From Elmis aenea (lineage: Eukaryota; Arthropoda; Insecta; Coleoptera; Elmidae), in the NCBI GenBank assembly GCA_947652605.1, contig CANTFG010000217.1, positions 1-64,000 on the forward strand: a DNA stretch of 64,000 nt, written 5' to 3'. The notes beneath the pieces were generated by a model that saw only the letters and a list, made by a program, of their open reading frames with translations, was not told the DNA's origin and ran no database searches. The stretch's first letter is position 1. Each line of letters starts with the position of its first letter. Shown here in pieces: positions 9,574 to 21,600 of this stretch. The translations under genes and the position numbers were made by a program.

Positions 9574-12500
9574 TTAATACATATGTTCCTTGAGCGACTA
9601 TTTCTAAACAATTTTAATTATTGATTGGTATATCACAGGAACAGTTTATACATCGCCTCTTTACATGAATACAATTGTTTTGCATATATCTTTCAATGAG
9701 CTGGTTTTAATTTTTAATAATTTCCTAAAAATACCGTGCTTTAGTTAATACATATGTTCCTTGAGCGACTATTTCGAAACAATTTTAATTATTGATTTGT
9801 ATATCACAGAAACAGTTTATCCATCGCCTCTTTACATGAATACAATTGTTTTGCATATGTCTTTCAATGAGCTGGTTTTAATTTTTAATGATTTCCTAAA
9901 AATACCGTGCTTTAGTTAATACATATGTTCCTTGAGCGACTATTTTTAAACAATTTTAATTATTGATTTGTATATCACAGAAACAGTTTATCCATCGCCT
10001 CTTTACATGAATACAATTGTTTTGCATATGTCTTTCAATGAGCTGGTTTTAATTTTTAATAATTTCTTAAAAATACCGTGCTTTAGTTAATACATATGTT
10101 TCTTGAGCGACTATTTCTAAACAATTTTAATTATTGATTTGTATATCACAGGAACAGTTTATCCATCGCCTCTTTACATGAATACAATTGTTTTGCATAT
10201 GTCTTTCAATGAGCTGGTTTTAATTTTTAATAATTTCCTAAAAATACCGTGCTTTAGTTAATACATATGTTCCTTAAGCGACTATTTCGAAACAATTTTA
10301 ATTATAGATTTGTATATCACAGGAACAGTTTATCCATCGCCTCTTTACATGAATACAATTGTTTTGCATATGTCTTTCAATGAGCTGGTTTTAATTTTTA
10401 ATAATTTTCTAAAAATACCGTGCTTTAGTTAATACATATGTTCCTTGAGCGACTATTTCGAAACAATTTTAATTATTGATTTGTATATTACAGGAACAGT
10501 TTATCTATCGCCTCTTTACATGTATACAATTGTTTTGCATATGTCTTTCAAAGAGCTGGTTTTAATTTTTAATAATTTCCTAAAAATACCGTGCTTTAGT
10601 TAATACATATGTTCCTTGAGCGACTATTTCGAAACAATTTTAATTATTGATTTGTATATCACAGGAACAGTTTATCCATCGCCTCTTTACATGAATACAA
10701 TTGTTTTGCATATGTCTTTCAATGAGCTGGTTTTAATTTTTAATAATTTCCTAAAAATACCGTGCTTTAGTTAATACATATGTTCCTTAAGCGACTATTT
10801 CGAAACAATTTCAATTCTTGATTTGTATATCACAGAAACAGTTTATCCATCGCCTCTTTACATGAATACAATTGTTTTGCATATGTCTTTCAATGAGCTG
10901 GTTTTAATTTTTAATAATTTCCTAAAAATACCGTGTTTTAGTTAATACATATGTTCCTTGAGCGACTATTTCTAAACAATTTTAATTATTGATTTGTATA
11001 TCACAGGAACAGTTTATCCATCGCTTCTTTACATGAATACAATTGTTTTGCATATGTCTTTCAATGAGCTGGTTTTAATTTTTAATAATTTCCTAAAAAT
11101 ACCGTGCTTTAGTTAATACATATATTCCTTGAGCGACTATTTCTGAACAATTTTAATTATTGATTTGTATATCACAGGAACAGTTTATCCATCGCCTCTT
11201 TACATGAATACAATTGTTTTGCATATGTCTTTCAAAGAGCTGGTTTTAATTTTTAATAATTTCCTAAAAATACCGTGCTTTAGTTAATACATATGTTCCT
11301 TAAGCGACTATTTCGAAACAATTTCAATTATTGATTTGTATATCACTGGAACAGTTTATCCATCGCCTCTTTACATGAATACAATTGTTTTGCATATGTC
11401 TTTCAATGAGCTGGTTTTAATTTTTAATGATTTCCAAAAAATACCGTGCTTTAGTTCATACATATGTTCCTTGAGCGACTATTTCGAAACAATTTTAATT
11501 ATTGATTTGTATATCACAGAAACAGTTTATCCATCGCCTCTTTACATGAATACAATTGTTTTGCATATGTCTTTCAATGAGCTGGTTTTAATTTTTAATA
11601 ATTTCCTAAAAATACCGTGCTTTAGTTAATACATATGTTCCTTGAGCGACTATTTCTAAACAATTTTAATTATTGATTTGTATATATCAGGAACAGTTTA
11701 TCCATCGCCTCTTTACATGAATACAATTGTTTTGCATATGTCTTTCAATGAGCTGGTTTTAATTTTTAATAATTTCCTAAAAATACAGTGCTTTAGTTAA
11801 TACATATGTTCCTTGAGCGACTATTTCTAAACAATTTTAATTATTGATTTGTATATGACAGGAACAGTTTATCCATCGCCTTTTTACATGAATACAATTG
11901 TTTTGCATATGTCTTTCAATGAGCTGGTTTTAATTTTTAATAATGTCTTAAAAATACCGTGCTTTAGTTAATACATATGTTCCTTGAGCGACTATTTCTA
12001 AACAATTTTAATTATTGATTTGTATATCACAGGAACAGTTTATCCATCGCCTCTTTACATGAATACAATTGTTTTGCATATGTCTTTCAAAGAGCTGGTT
12101 TTAATTTTTAATAATGTCTTAAAAATACCGTGCTTTAGTTAATACATATGTTCCTTAAGCGACTATTTCGAAACAATTTCAATTATTGATTTGTATATCA
12201 CTGGAACAGTTTATCCATCGCCTCTTTACATGAATACAATTGTTTTGCATATGTCTTTCAATGAGCTGGTTTTAATTTTTAATATTTTCCTAAAAATACC
12301 GTGCTTTAGTTAATACATATGTTCCTTGAGCGACTATTTCGAAACAATTTTAATTATTGATTTGTATATCACAGAAACAGTTTATCCATCGCCTGTTTAC
12401 ATGAATACAATTGTTTTGCATATATCTTTCAATGAGCTGGTTTTAATTTTTAATAATTTCCTAAAAATACCGTGCTTTAGTTAATACATATGTTCCTTGA

Positions 12501-13177
12501 GCGACTATTTTGAAACAATTTTAATTATTGATTTGTATATCACAGGAACAGTTTATCCATCGCCTCTTTATATGAATACAATTGTTTTGCATATGTCTTT
12601 CAATGAGCTGGTTTTAATTTTTAATAATTTCCTAAAAATACCGTGCTTTAGTTAATACATATGTTCCTTGAGCGACTATTTCTAAACAATTTTAATTATT
12701 GATTGGTATATCACAGGAACAGTTTATACATCGCCTCTTTACATGAATACAATTGTTTTGCATATATCTTTCAATGAGCTGGTTTTAATTTTTAATAATT
12801 TCCTAAAAATACCGTGCTTTAGTTAATACATATGTTCCTTGAGCGACTATTTCGAAACAATTTTAATTATTGATTTGTATATCACAGAAACAGTTTATCC
12901 ATCGCCTCTTTACATGAATACAATGGTTTTGCATATATCTTTCAATGAGCTGGTTTTAATTTTTAATAATTTCCTTAAAATACCGTGCTTTAGTTAATAC
13001 ATATGTTCCTTGAGCGACTATTTCGAAACAATTTTAATTATTGATTTGTATATCACAGAAACAGTTTATCCATCGCCTCTTTACATGAATACAATTGTTT
13101 TGCATATGTCTTTCAATGAGCTGGTTTTAATTTTTAATGATTTCCTAAAAATACCGTGCTTTAGTTAATACATATGT
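9574..13177. repeat. 171-bp satellite array, segment 3
   Basis: Satellite resumes in phase after the second TTAA element (9632 minus 6752 minus 2709 = 171) and runs to the ATGT target duplication (13174-13177) of the LTR element. It completes HOR copy 2 (to 12880) and then starts another run of related units. The 97-codon frame at 11336-11629 is the same stop-less unit pair as at 4181. Confidence 0.96.
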
Positions 13178-14269
13178 TGTAACGGTTTAAAAGCCGTGTA
13201 CAGATTTGGCAACCCAGCACCTGTATTTCAAATTATGATTTAGACGTGACAACGTCTCATCTTTAAATTAAAATTGTTGAGTTAGACGTGGCAACGTCGC
13301 TTTTGCAAATTTCTCAGTTTAGCGTGGGTAAAAATAGCACTTCCGACCGGGCGGTGTCAGGTAAACGACACGGGCTCTGGGGCAAGCGTGAGTTTAACAC
13401 GCGGTGTGATCTAAAGTATGTAAGTTATCTTATTCAGAGGATAAGTGTGCTGAATAGATAACCGCCAGTGGTAGATCGTAGTGCGATCTATTACTTTGAA
13501 TGTACTTGTAGTAGTAGAATTTGAGTGGTTGTACGAATAGTGGAATCTAGCGTACGAAATTAAACCTTATTGTACCTGTACGGGGACGTGCACCGTCAGC
13601 TGGTCATCGAGCAAGTAATCGTAAAGATTTGGCGAAGTGCTACTTGGAATAGTCGCTAGTGATAAAGGCGATAGTTAAATCTAGCGTGCGTAGTGGGACG
13701 TTATTGTGCAGGTACGATGACGTGTCCCGTCCGCTGTTCATCGAGAAAGTGATTGCAGTTCGGCGAAGTGCCACGGGCGTTATTACGCCACTCACCGAGC
13801 CACGAGTATGCAAAAATAGCGTATACTCGAACCAACTCCATCGGAACGACATCTTCCCGCTGGATCAGCAACCACGTGCACCAACGTTTGAGGGTAGCAA
13901 TAAGTTGTCAAGGCCTAGTAGGGTAATTGTACAAAACCTTTTTTTAGTTTTTAATACATTTCATGTTCAGATAATTTTTTTGTTTTGTTATTGGAATTGA
14001 ACTAAATCTAGTAGTGTGTAAGACACTCCAATGTTCAGATTTTTGTTTGGTATTGTAATTGTACTAGATTTAGTTGGTGAGTAATACATTTCAATGTTTA
14101 GTGATTTTTGTTTAGTTATTCGTTAGATAATCAAATAACTTGGCGCCCTATATTTTATTGATTTATTAAATTGTTTATTTAGATAAGTTTTTTTTTTTTT
14201 TTACCCACGACCCTTGCCACCGACCAAGAGCCCGGTCATTTAACACTGAGAGGGTGTCAAAGTGTTACA
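13178..14269 (+). repeat. 5' long terminal repeat
   Basis: 1092 bp with TG...CA ends inside a 6-bp TGTAAC/GTTACA inverted pair. It contains several short inverted repeats: GACGTGACAACGTC (13243-13256) and GACGTGGCAACGTC (13285-13298), arms 13424-13437 with 13450-13462, and TAGATCG/CGATCTA (13472-13490). It also contains an imperfect duplication of about 100 bp (13544-13643 and 13678-13774; both copies start with AATCTAGCGT and end in GGCGAAGTGC). A 15-T run precedes ACCCACGACC near the 3' end, and ATTAAA occurs at about 14165. Small open frames here (13640-13852, 13659-14000) lack ATG starts of substance and look incidental. Confidence 0.95.
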
Positions 14270-14271
14270 CG

Positions 14272-14289
14272 TGGCGCCCAACGTGGGGC
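14272..14289 (+). promoter_or_regulatory. Primer-binding site for tRNA-Lys
   Basis: TGGCGCCCAACGTGGGGC starts 2 bp after the 5' LTR. It complements the 3' end of animal tRNA-Lys(CUU) (…GCCCCACGTTGGGCGCCA) over 18 bases, from my memory of that tRNA. This marks minus-strand DNA priming and fixes the element's orientation as plus. Confidence 0.9.
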
Positions 14290-14490
14290 CCGAGTTTAGT
14301 ATTTTTTTGGATGAAAGGTTACAACAGCTGGTGGGTTGTCATTTTTCATTTAGGTTTTTTTGACTTTTGGGGGATCGTGGCCGTTAAGGGTTGTGTTTCT
14401 CGATATTAATAGTTTTATCTAGGTCCAATACCTGCGTGAGATAAAAGGTTGATAAAATTTTTTTTTGGCTTTCGGGTTATCTTGGTTGAA
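14290..14490 (+). other. 5' leader of the LTR element
   Basis: Untranslated stretch between primer site and gag. The gag frame is already open upstream of the first ATG, from a TTG at 14449, but the run IKFFFGF is encoded by a T-rich leader and is unlikely to be protein. No other feature is seen. Confidence 0.5.
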
Positions 14491-15468
14491 ATGGTGCAGC
14501 CAATGTCGAAGATGGTTTTTGTTAATTACTTACTCAAGGACGAGTTGTCCTTTGAACTCTCTATTCGCGGTGTCGATTCCACCGGACTAAAGGTGGACGA
14601 CAAACGTAAGCGTTTGCGCCGACAATTAACTTTGGAAGGATGTGATCCTTCATTGCTTGCGGGTTATGCTCGCGTAGAACTAGATACGCGAAGCGAATTG
14701 GACCTTTGTCAACGCAAAGTAGAAACGTTAGTGCCGCTAATAGACGAATTTAGTCAAGAGCCATTAACGAGCGAATATCATAAATTATACACTCGCGTGA
14801 TGCACGTCGCACATCGAGTCTGGTATATTTCCGTTGCGAAGGGTATCGAGGAGAACATTTCCAAAATTAAGGAGTGTTGTTTAGATATGCTAGATATTTT
14901 ATCGGAGGGATATGAGAATCCCAAGATACGTGTAAATGATTTTAGGGTCACGATGGCCCGATTGAACCCGTCGGTTAAAGTAGTCTCTACGGGGCCGCCA
15001 GTAGACGATGATAACGATGCAATTCAAAATGAGCATAAGGGGTTGGCTCCGGTTTATAATGTGGATACGGACGCTCAGGCATCGGATTCAGCTTCGTTCC
15101 GATCGCATATTGACGAGCAAGAGCCGGTTTTTGTTGATTGTGGACAGAACTTAAATGTTGATCCGGTGCCGTCGGTTATATTGCCGCATGGTGAGTCAGT
15201 TGTGTCTGTCCCTTCGGTTCCAATGGTTGAATGGGATCTTAAGTTTTGTGGAGATGTCACTCGGGTGGGACTCGAGTATTTTCTGGAACGAGTCAAAAAG
15301 TTGCAAGTCGCTCGAAAGGTTCCGATATATCACTGGTCCAGTAGTGCTCTCGATTTAAGCGATGGCCAGGGTTTGGTCTGGTTTGGATCCCTGAAAGATC
15401 GTGTTCACCACGCTAGCCATTTATCGTTAACCTCCGCTGCTTCTGTTGACGAGCGAAGTAAGTACTAA
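14491..15468 (+). CDS. gag: Truncated gag-like protein of the LTR element
   Basis: 325 codons from the first in-frame ATG at 14491; the frame extends upstream to 14449 only through a TTG codon. The N-terminus has the pattern seen at the start of many arthropod Ty3/Gypsy Gag proteins: LLKDELSFELSIRG, then a basic KRKRLRRQL (residues 14-46). An acidic, low-complexity middle (about 170-240) precedes the start of a capsid domain, about residues 246-304: EWDLKFCG, FLERVKKLQVARKVP and ALDLSDGQGLVWFGSL. The usual continuation of capsid and the CCHC zinc knuckle are absent; the last 20 residues are unlike Gag and end at TAA 15466-15468. A GTAAGT donor-like site overlaps the last codons (15458-15463), so the frame might be spliced. 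Whether the short protein is made or works is unknown. Confidence 0.75.
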   Translation: MVQPMSKMVFVNYLLKDELSFELSIRGVDSTGLKVDDKRKRLRRQLTLEGCDPSLLAGYARVELDTRSELDLCQRKVETLVPLIDEFSQEPLTSEYHKLYTRVMHVAHRVWYISVAKGIEENISKIKECCLDMLDILSEGYENPKIRVNDFRVTMARLNPSVKVVSTGPPVDDDNDAIQNEHKGLAPVYNVDTDAQASDSASFRSHIDEQEPVFVDCGQNLNVDPVPSVILPHGESVVSVPSVPMVEWDLKFCGDVTRVGLEYFLERVKKLQVARKVPIYHWSSSALDLSDGQGLVWFGSLKDRVHHASHLSLTSAASVDERSKY

Positions 15469-17590
15469 CCCATAGAGCTGTGTTCATCCGGCTTAAGAAT
15501 AGGTGTCCACGTAGCCACGGTGACGTAAAAGTCGTCAAATGGTCTGTTGTGTGCTTTGTCTTTTTTCTTCCGTCTAACGGTCCCGCGTTGTGTCCGTTGG
15601 ATTTTCTCTTTTCGTATTCAATACGTTTTCTCTGTTGCTGAAACTTGGAATTTCAATTTTGCACCGTTAGTGTTTGGGACTTAGTCACGCACCGCTTGAT
15701 TTTGTTTTTTTAGCGACCATGAGGTGATTGATTCTAAGGTCGCTGTTTGTTGAGTTTGCTGTGGTTCTAGGAATATTTACTAGATAGTATAGGAGGCCCT
15801 CCGGAGCTTAGTTAGCTGGATGGACGTCTCCTGTTAAGCGTTTAGTTGGGACGCGTTCCAGATTTTTATGGGGTTACCGTTATACCCTTGGTTAGTATTC
15901 GCCGCGTATGTATTTGGTGGCAGCTGTGCTTGCCACATGGGGAATAGAAGCATGGAATGTTTTTTTCTTTAGAAGATCTCTTTGTTAGCGTGGAGCTATT
16001 GTAGGTTTTTTTGATAACCTGGATCTTCTCGTGTCGTGAGTTAAGTCCTGAAGTACATAGTCTTAGTTTTGGCACGGTGACACTAGTGGGTTTTTTTGTA
16101 ACCATCTGTCGTTCATGTCTACCGCCCTGTTGGCTGGGGTTTACGAATACACCATCGCTAGGAACTGGCAGGGGTAAAAGCCCCCTAAAAATCCCCACCT
16201 TTGAACCGTCTGGCATTAACATCCTTAGTCTGTTTGACTGTTTACGACATGTCGTTTTGTGGATTTTATCAGGTGCTCGACCGTTGTCGGATTTTAAATG
16301 GACCAGTCGTCCGTTGGCCTCTGATCCCAAAGACATGTTGTCGTTCTACTTAGGATTTTATCAGGGCTCGACCGTAGTCGGATTTGAATGGACCTTTGTT
16401 AGTGCGTTGTAGGGTACTTTCCTAGCACTTAGGTCCGCCTGCCTCTGATCCTAAATTGGTTTACCTATTTTGTCGTTTCCTTTTTTTAATTTTGATTATT
16501 CAGTGAGCTTGGTGATGGATGAATGGATATGAAGACATGCGATCGTCTCGGCCTCTGACTCCCTAGGGACTTAAACCGCGCCGCCTCTGTCAGAGTGAAT
16601 TGGTGCTAGGTTATATACTTTTTAGTTTCTTTTCCTCGGCTATGTGGCTCCCGGCTTAACCTGAGGGACAACATAGACCGCCTTCGCACCGAACAAGACA
16701 TTTTTCGATTCCTACCGGTTTTTTTAAATTTTTTGGTTTTCGTAGTTTCTGGCTCTATCGCGAGTAGCGGTAGTTTAACGTAGTTCTAGGTACTTTAATT
16801 CAGTTTTAGGTCGCTTGAGTTAGTTTAATAAGATTCGTGTTGGGGGTATAAATAAGCTTTTATCACCATATGACGTGATAAAAAGGGAAAGCGTTTTGGA
16901 AGTTGTTTAATTTTAATTTTTGGTAATATTTTGGTAATTACCGCTGTCATCGCCCCGGTTACCAAAGGGCTAACCATAGGGGAGAGATTTGTTCGCCAAT
17001 CGATATCATGATTACGCGTTTATAGTTAGAATTGCAATTTAGCTGCGGCATGTTGAGGCAGTAATGAAGTTGATAAGTTTCGTTTACGTTCCGGCGGATT
17101 TGGCTAAAAAGTGTTTTTGGCAAGAAACTTACCATGGTGAAATTGATCGGTTTAGCGGTTTTGTTAGGACTGTTAGGGCCGGTATGGAGTCTTATGAAGA
17201 CGACATGTTTTGCACGCGGATAGGCGCGTTTTATGTCTGATTAGTCTGGATGTTTTGCTCTGCGGTAATGGACCTAGATTGGGCTGCGCGGATCTGATTG
17301 CCGTACGTGTTAGCGTAAGGCGCGACGCAGTAATAATCGGTTTAGTATGGCATACATTTCGATCTTCTAACTAGCCAAGTGGTATTTTACCTGTACAGTG
17401 GGTAGTTTTTAATTTTCATTTAGTAGCTTATCTTCTCAGATGTAGAGTCGGTTAGGTTGTTGTAAGTGAAAGGCGTTTCCGAGCCTCTTTCTTTGGGATT
17501 TTTTTTCTTTTTTGTTTGGTTATGTTTATCAAGGTAAGGGTATTTTAAGTCCTTTTTCCTGTGGGGATTTCGTCCTTTTTTTTAGTAAGT
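15469..17590 (+). other. Non-coding internal region of the LTR element, no pol
   Basis: None of the pol landmarks (protease DTG, reverse transcriptase YxDD, integrase) appears in any frame offered, and the open frames at 15866-16336 (minus) and 16011-16412 (plus) resemble nothing I know. The DNA is T-rich with pyrimidine runs ending in AG (TTTGTTTTTTTAG, AG at 15712-15713) that could be splice acceptors. Internal repeats occur: GGATTTTATCAGG...ATGGACC at 16261-16304 and 16353-16394, and GCCTCTGAnnCC-like motifs near 16317, 16441 and 16550. It may serve as packaging or spacer RNA (inference). Confidence 0.7.
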
Positions 17591-17600
17591 AAGGGAGGAG
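17591..17600 (+). promoter_or_regulatory. Polypurine tract
   Basis: AAGGGAGGAG lies directly before the 3' LTR, preceded by a U-rich run (CCTTTTTTTTTAG). This is the expected plus-strand primer position for reverse transcription. Confidence 0.85.
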
Positions 17601-18692
17601 TGTAACGGTTTAAAAGCCGTGTACAGATTTGGCAACCCAGCACCTGTATTTCAAATTATGATTTAGACGTGACAACGTCTCATCTTTAAATTAAAATTGT
17701 TGAGTTAGACGTGGCAACGTCGCTTTTGCAAATTTCTCAGTTTAGCGTGGGTAAAAATAGCACTTCCGACCGGGCGGTGTCAGGTAAACGACACGGGCTC
17801 TGGGGCAAGCGTGAGTTTAACACGCGGTGTGATCTAAAGTATGTAAGTTATCTTATTCAGAGGATAAGTGTGCTGAATAGATAACCGCCAGTGGTAGATC
17901 GTAGTGCGATCTATTACTTTGAATGTACTTGTAGTAGTAGAATTTGAGTGGTTGTACGAATAGTGGAATCTAGCGTACGAAATTGAACCTTATTGTACCT
18001 GTACGGGGACGTGCACCGTCAGCTGGTCATCGAGCAAGTAATCGTAAAGATTTGGCGAAGTGCTACTTGGAATAGTCGCTAGTGATAAAGGCGATAGTTA
18101 AATCTAGCGTGCGTAGTGGGACGTTATTGTGCAGGTACGATGACGTGTCCCGTCCGCTGTTCATCGAGAAAGTGATTGCAGTTCGGCGAAGTGCCACGGG
18201 CGTTATTACGCCACTCACCGAGCCACGAGTATGCAAAAATAGCGTATACTCGAACCAACTCCATCGGAACGACATCTTCCCGCTGGATCAGCAACCACGT
18301 GCACCAACGTTTGAGGGTAGCAATAAGTTGTCAAGGCCTAGTAGGGTAATTGTACAAAACCTTTTTTTAGTTTTTAATACATTTCATGTTCAGATAATTT
18401 TTTTGTTTTGTTATTGGAATTGAACTAAATCTAGTAGTGTGTAAGACACTCCAATGTTCAGATTTTTGTTTGGTATTGTAATTGTACTAGATTTAGTTGG
18501 TGAGTAATACATTTCAATGTTTAGTGATTTTTGTTTAGTTATTCGTTAGATAATCAAATAACTTGGCGCCCTATATTTTATTGATTTATTAAATTGTTTA
18601 TTTAGATAAGTTTTTTTTTTTTTTTACCCACGACCCTTGCCACCGACCAAGAGCCCGGTCATTTAACACTGAGAGGGTGTCAAAGTGTTACA
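17601..18692 (+). repeat. 3' long terminal repeat
   Basis: 1092 bp, offset 4423 from the 5' LTR. The same T15 run, inverted repeats and internal duplication are present (copies at 17967-18066 and 18101-18197). The only difference I found is G at 17985 against A at 13562. It ends GTTACA and is followed by the ATGT duplication and satellite (TCCTTGAGCGAC). Confidence 0.95.
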
Positions 18693-21600
18693 ATGTTCCT
18701 TGAGCGACTATTTTTAAACAATTTTAATTATTGATTTGTATATCACAGAAACAGTTTATCCATCGCCTCTTTACATGAATACAATTGTTTTGCATATGTC
18801 TTTCAATGAGCTGGTTTTAATTTTTAATAATTTCTTAAAAATACCGTGCTTTAGTTAATACATATGTTTCTTGAGCGACTATTTCTAAACAATTTTAATT
18901 ATTGATTTGTATATCACAGGAACAGTTTATCCATCGCCTCTTTACATGAATACAATTGTTTTGCATATGTCTTTCAATGAGCTGGTTTTAATTTTTAATA
19001 ATGTCTTAAAAATACCGTGCTTTAGTTAATACATATGTTCCTTGAGCGACTATTTCGAAACAATTTTAATTATTGATTTGTATATCACAGGAACAGTTTA
19101 TCCATCGCCTCTTTATATGAATACAATTGTTTTGCATATGTCTTTCAATGAGCTGGTTTTAATTTTTAATAATTTCCTAAAAATACCGTGCTTTAGTTAA
19201 TACATATGTTCCTTGAGCGACTATTTCTAAACAATTTTAATTATTGATTGGTATATCACAGGAACAGTTTATACATCGCCTCTTTACATGAATACAATTG
19301 TTTTGCATATATCTTTCAATGAGCTGGTTTTAATTTTTAATAATTTCCTAAAAATACCGTGCTTTAGTTAATACATATGTTCCTTGAGCGACTATTTCGA
19401 AACAATTTTAATTATTGATTTGTATATCACAGAAACAGTTTATCCATCGCCTCTTTACATGAATACAATTGTTTTGCATATGTCTTTCAATGAGCTGGTT
19501 TTAATTTTTAATGATTTCCTAAAAATACCGTGCTTTAGTTAATACATATGTTCCTTGAGCGACTATTTTTAAACAATTTTAATTATTGATTTGTATATCA
19601 CAGAAACAGTTTATCCATCGCCTCTTTACATGAATACAATTGTTTTGCATATGTCTTTCAATGAGCTGGTTTTAATTTTTAATAATTTCTTAAAAATACC
19701 GTGCTTTAGTTAATACATATGTTTCTTGAGCGACTATTTCTAAACAATTTTAATTATTGATTTGTATATCACAGGAACAGTTTATCCATCGCCTCTTTAC
19801 ATGAATACAATTGTTTTGCATATGTCTTTCAATGAGCTGGTTTTAATTTTTAATAATTTCCTAAAAATACCGTGCTTTAGTTAATACATATGTTCCTTAA
19901 GCGACTATTTCGAAACAATTTTAATTATTGATTTGTATATTACAGGAACAGTTTATCTATCGCCTCTTTACATGTATACAATTGTTTTGCATATGTCTTT
20001 CAAAGAGCTGGTTTTAATTTTTAATAATTTCCTAAAAATACCGTGCTTTAGTTAATACATATGTTCCTTGAGCGACTATTTCGAAACAATTTTAATTATT
20101 GATTTGTATATCACAGGAACAGTTTATCCATCGCCTCTTTACATGAATACAATTGTTTTGCATATGTCTTTCAATGAGCTGGTTTTAATTTTTAATAATT
20201 TCCTAAAAATACCGTGCTTTAGTTAATACATATGTTCCTTAAGCGACTATTTCGAAACAATTTTAATTATTGATTTGTATATTACAGGAACAGTTTATCT
20301 ATCGCCTCTTTACATGTATACAATTGTTTTGCATATGTCTTTCAAAGAGCTGGTTTTAATTTTTAATAATTTCCTAAAAATACCGTGCTTTAGTTAATAC
20401 ATATGTTCCTTGAGCGACTATTTCGAAACAATTTTAATTATTGATTTGTATATCACAGGAACAGTTTATCCATCGCCTCTTTACATGAATACAATTGTTT
20501 TGCATATGTCTTTCAATGAGCTGGTTTTAATTTTTAATAATTTCCTAAAAATACCGTGCTTTAGTTAATACATATGTTCCTTAAGCGACTATTTCGAAAC
20601 AATTTCAATTCTTGATTTGTATATCACAGAAACAGTTTATCCATCGCCTCTTTACATGAATACAATTGTTTTGCATATGTCTTTCAATGAACTGGTTTTA
20701 ATTTTTAATAATTTCCTAAAAATACCGTGCTTTAGTTAATACATATGTTCCTTGAGCGACTATTTCTAAACAATTTTAATTATTGATTTGTATATCACAG
20801 GAACAGTTTATCCATCGCTTCTTTACATGAATACAATTGTTTTGCATATGTCTTTCAATGAGCTGGTTTTAATTTTTAATAATTTCCTAAAAATACCGTG
20901 CTTTAGTTAATACATATATTCCTTGAGCGACTATTTCTGAACAATTTTAATTATTGATTTGTATATCACAGGAACAGTTTATCCATCGCCTCTTTACATG
21001 AATACAATTGTTTTGCATATGTCTTTCAAAGAGCTGGTTTTAATTTTTAATAATTTCCTAAAAATACCGTGCTTTAGTTAATACATATGTTCCTTAAGCG
21101 ACTATTTCTGAACAATTTTAATTATTGATTTGTATATCACAGGAACAGTTTATCCATCGCCTCTTTACATGAATACAATTGTTTTGCATATGTCTTTCAA
21201 TGAGCTGGTTTTAATTTTTAATAATTTCCTAAAAATACAGTGCTTTAGTTAATACATATGTTCCTTGAGCGACTAATTCTAAACAATTTTAATTATTGAT
21301 TTGTATATGACAGGAACAGTTTATCCATCGCCTTTTTACATGAATACAATTGTTTTGCATATGTCTTTCAATGAGCTGGTTTTAATTTTTAATAATGTCT
21401 TAAAAATACCGTGCTTTAGTTAATACATATGTTCCTTGAGCGACTATTTCGAAACAATTTTAATTATTGATTTGTATATCACAGGAACAGTTTATCCATC
21501 GCCTCTTTACATGAATACAATTGTTTTGCATATATCTTTCAATGAGCTGGTTTTAATTTTTAATAATTTCCTAAAAATACCGTGCTTTAGTTAATACATA

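Larger units (their letters stand above)
5726..12880. repeat. 26-mer higher-order repeat, copy 2 (contains 2705-bp TTAA element)
   Basis: This has the same ordered monomer types as 1-5725. Removing the 2705-bp element and its 4-bp duplication from this interval leaves 4446 bp, again 26 units. It has an intact TTAA where copy 1 carries piggyBac (about 10786). Copy 1 in turn has an intact TTAA (about 1140-1143) where this copy carries the second element. Confidence 0.85.
13178..18692 (+). mobile_element. Non-autonomous Ty3/Gypsy-type LTR retrotransposon (gag-only, young)
   Basis: 5515 bp, flanked by a 4-bp target duplication ATGT (13174-13177, 18693-18696). It has two 1092-bp LTRs that start TGTAAC and end GTTACA, a tRNA-Lys primer site, a gag-type ORF and a purine tract before the 3' LTR. 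There is no protease, reverse transcriptase, RNase H or integrase; the 2.1 kb after gag holds no recognisable protein. The structure is complete for copying by enzymes supplied in trans, like large non-autonomous LTR derivatives. The LTRs differ at one position that I found (13562 A, 17985 G), so the insertion is recent. Removing it restores exact 171-bp phase. Confidence 0.93.

Noticed and set aside
13659..14000. 113-codon frame in the LTR, repeated at 18082-18423, and its minus-strand partner
   Set aside because: It starts at a non-ATG codon, lies within the LTR and is duplicated only because the LTR is. No known domain.
15866..16412. Overlapping open frames of 156 (minus) and 133 (plus) codons in the LTR element interior
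   Set aside because: The two shadow each other, neither shows gag, pol or env motifs, and the region is full of short repeats and pyrimidine runs.
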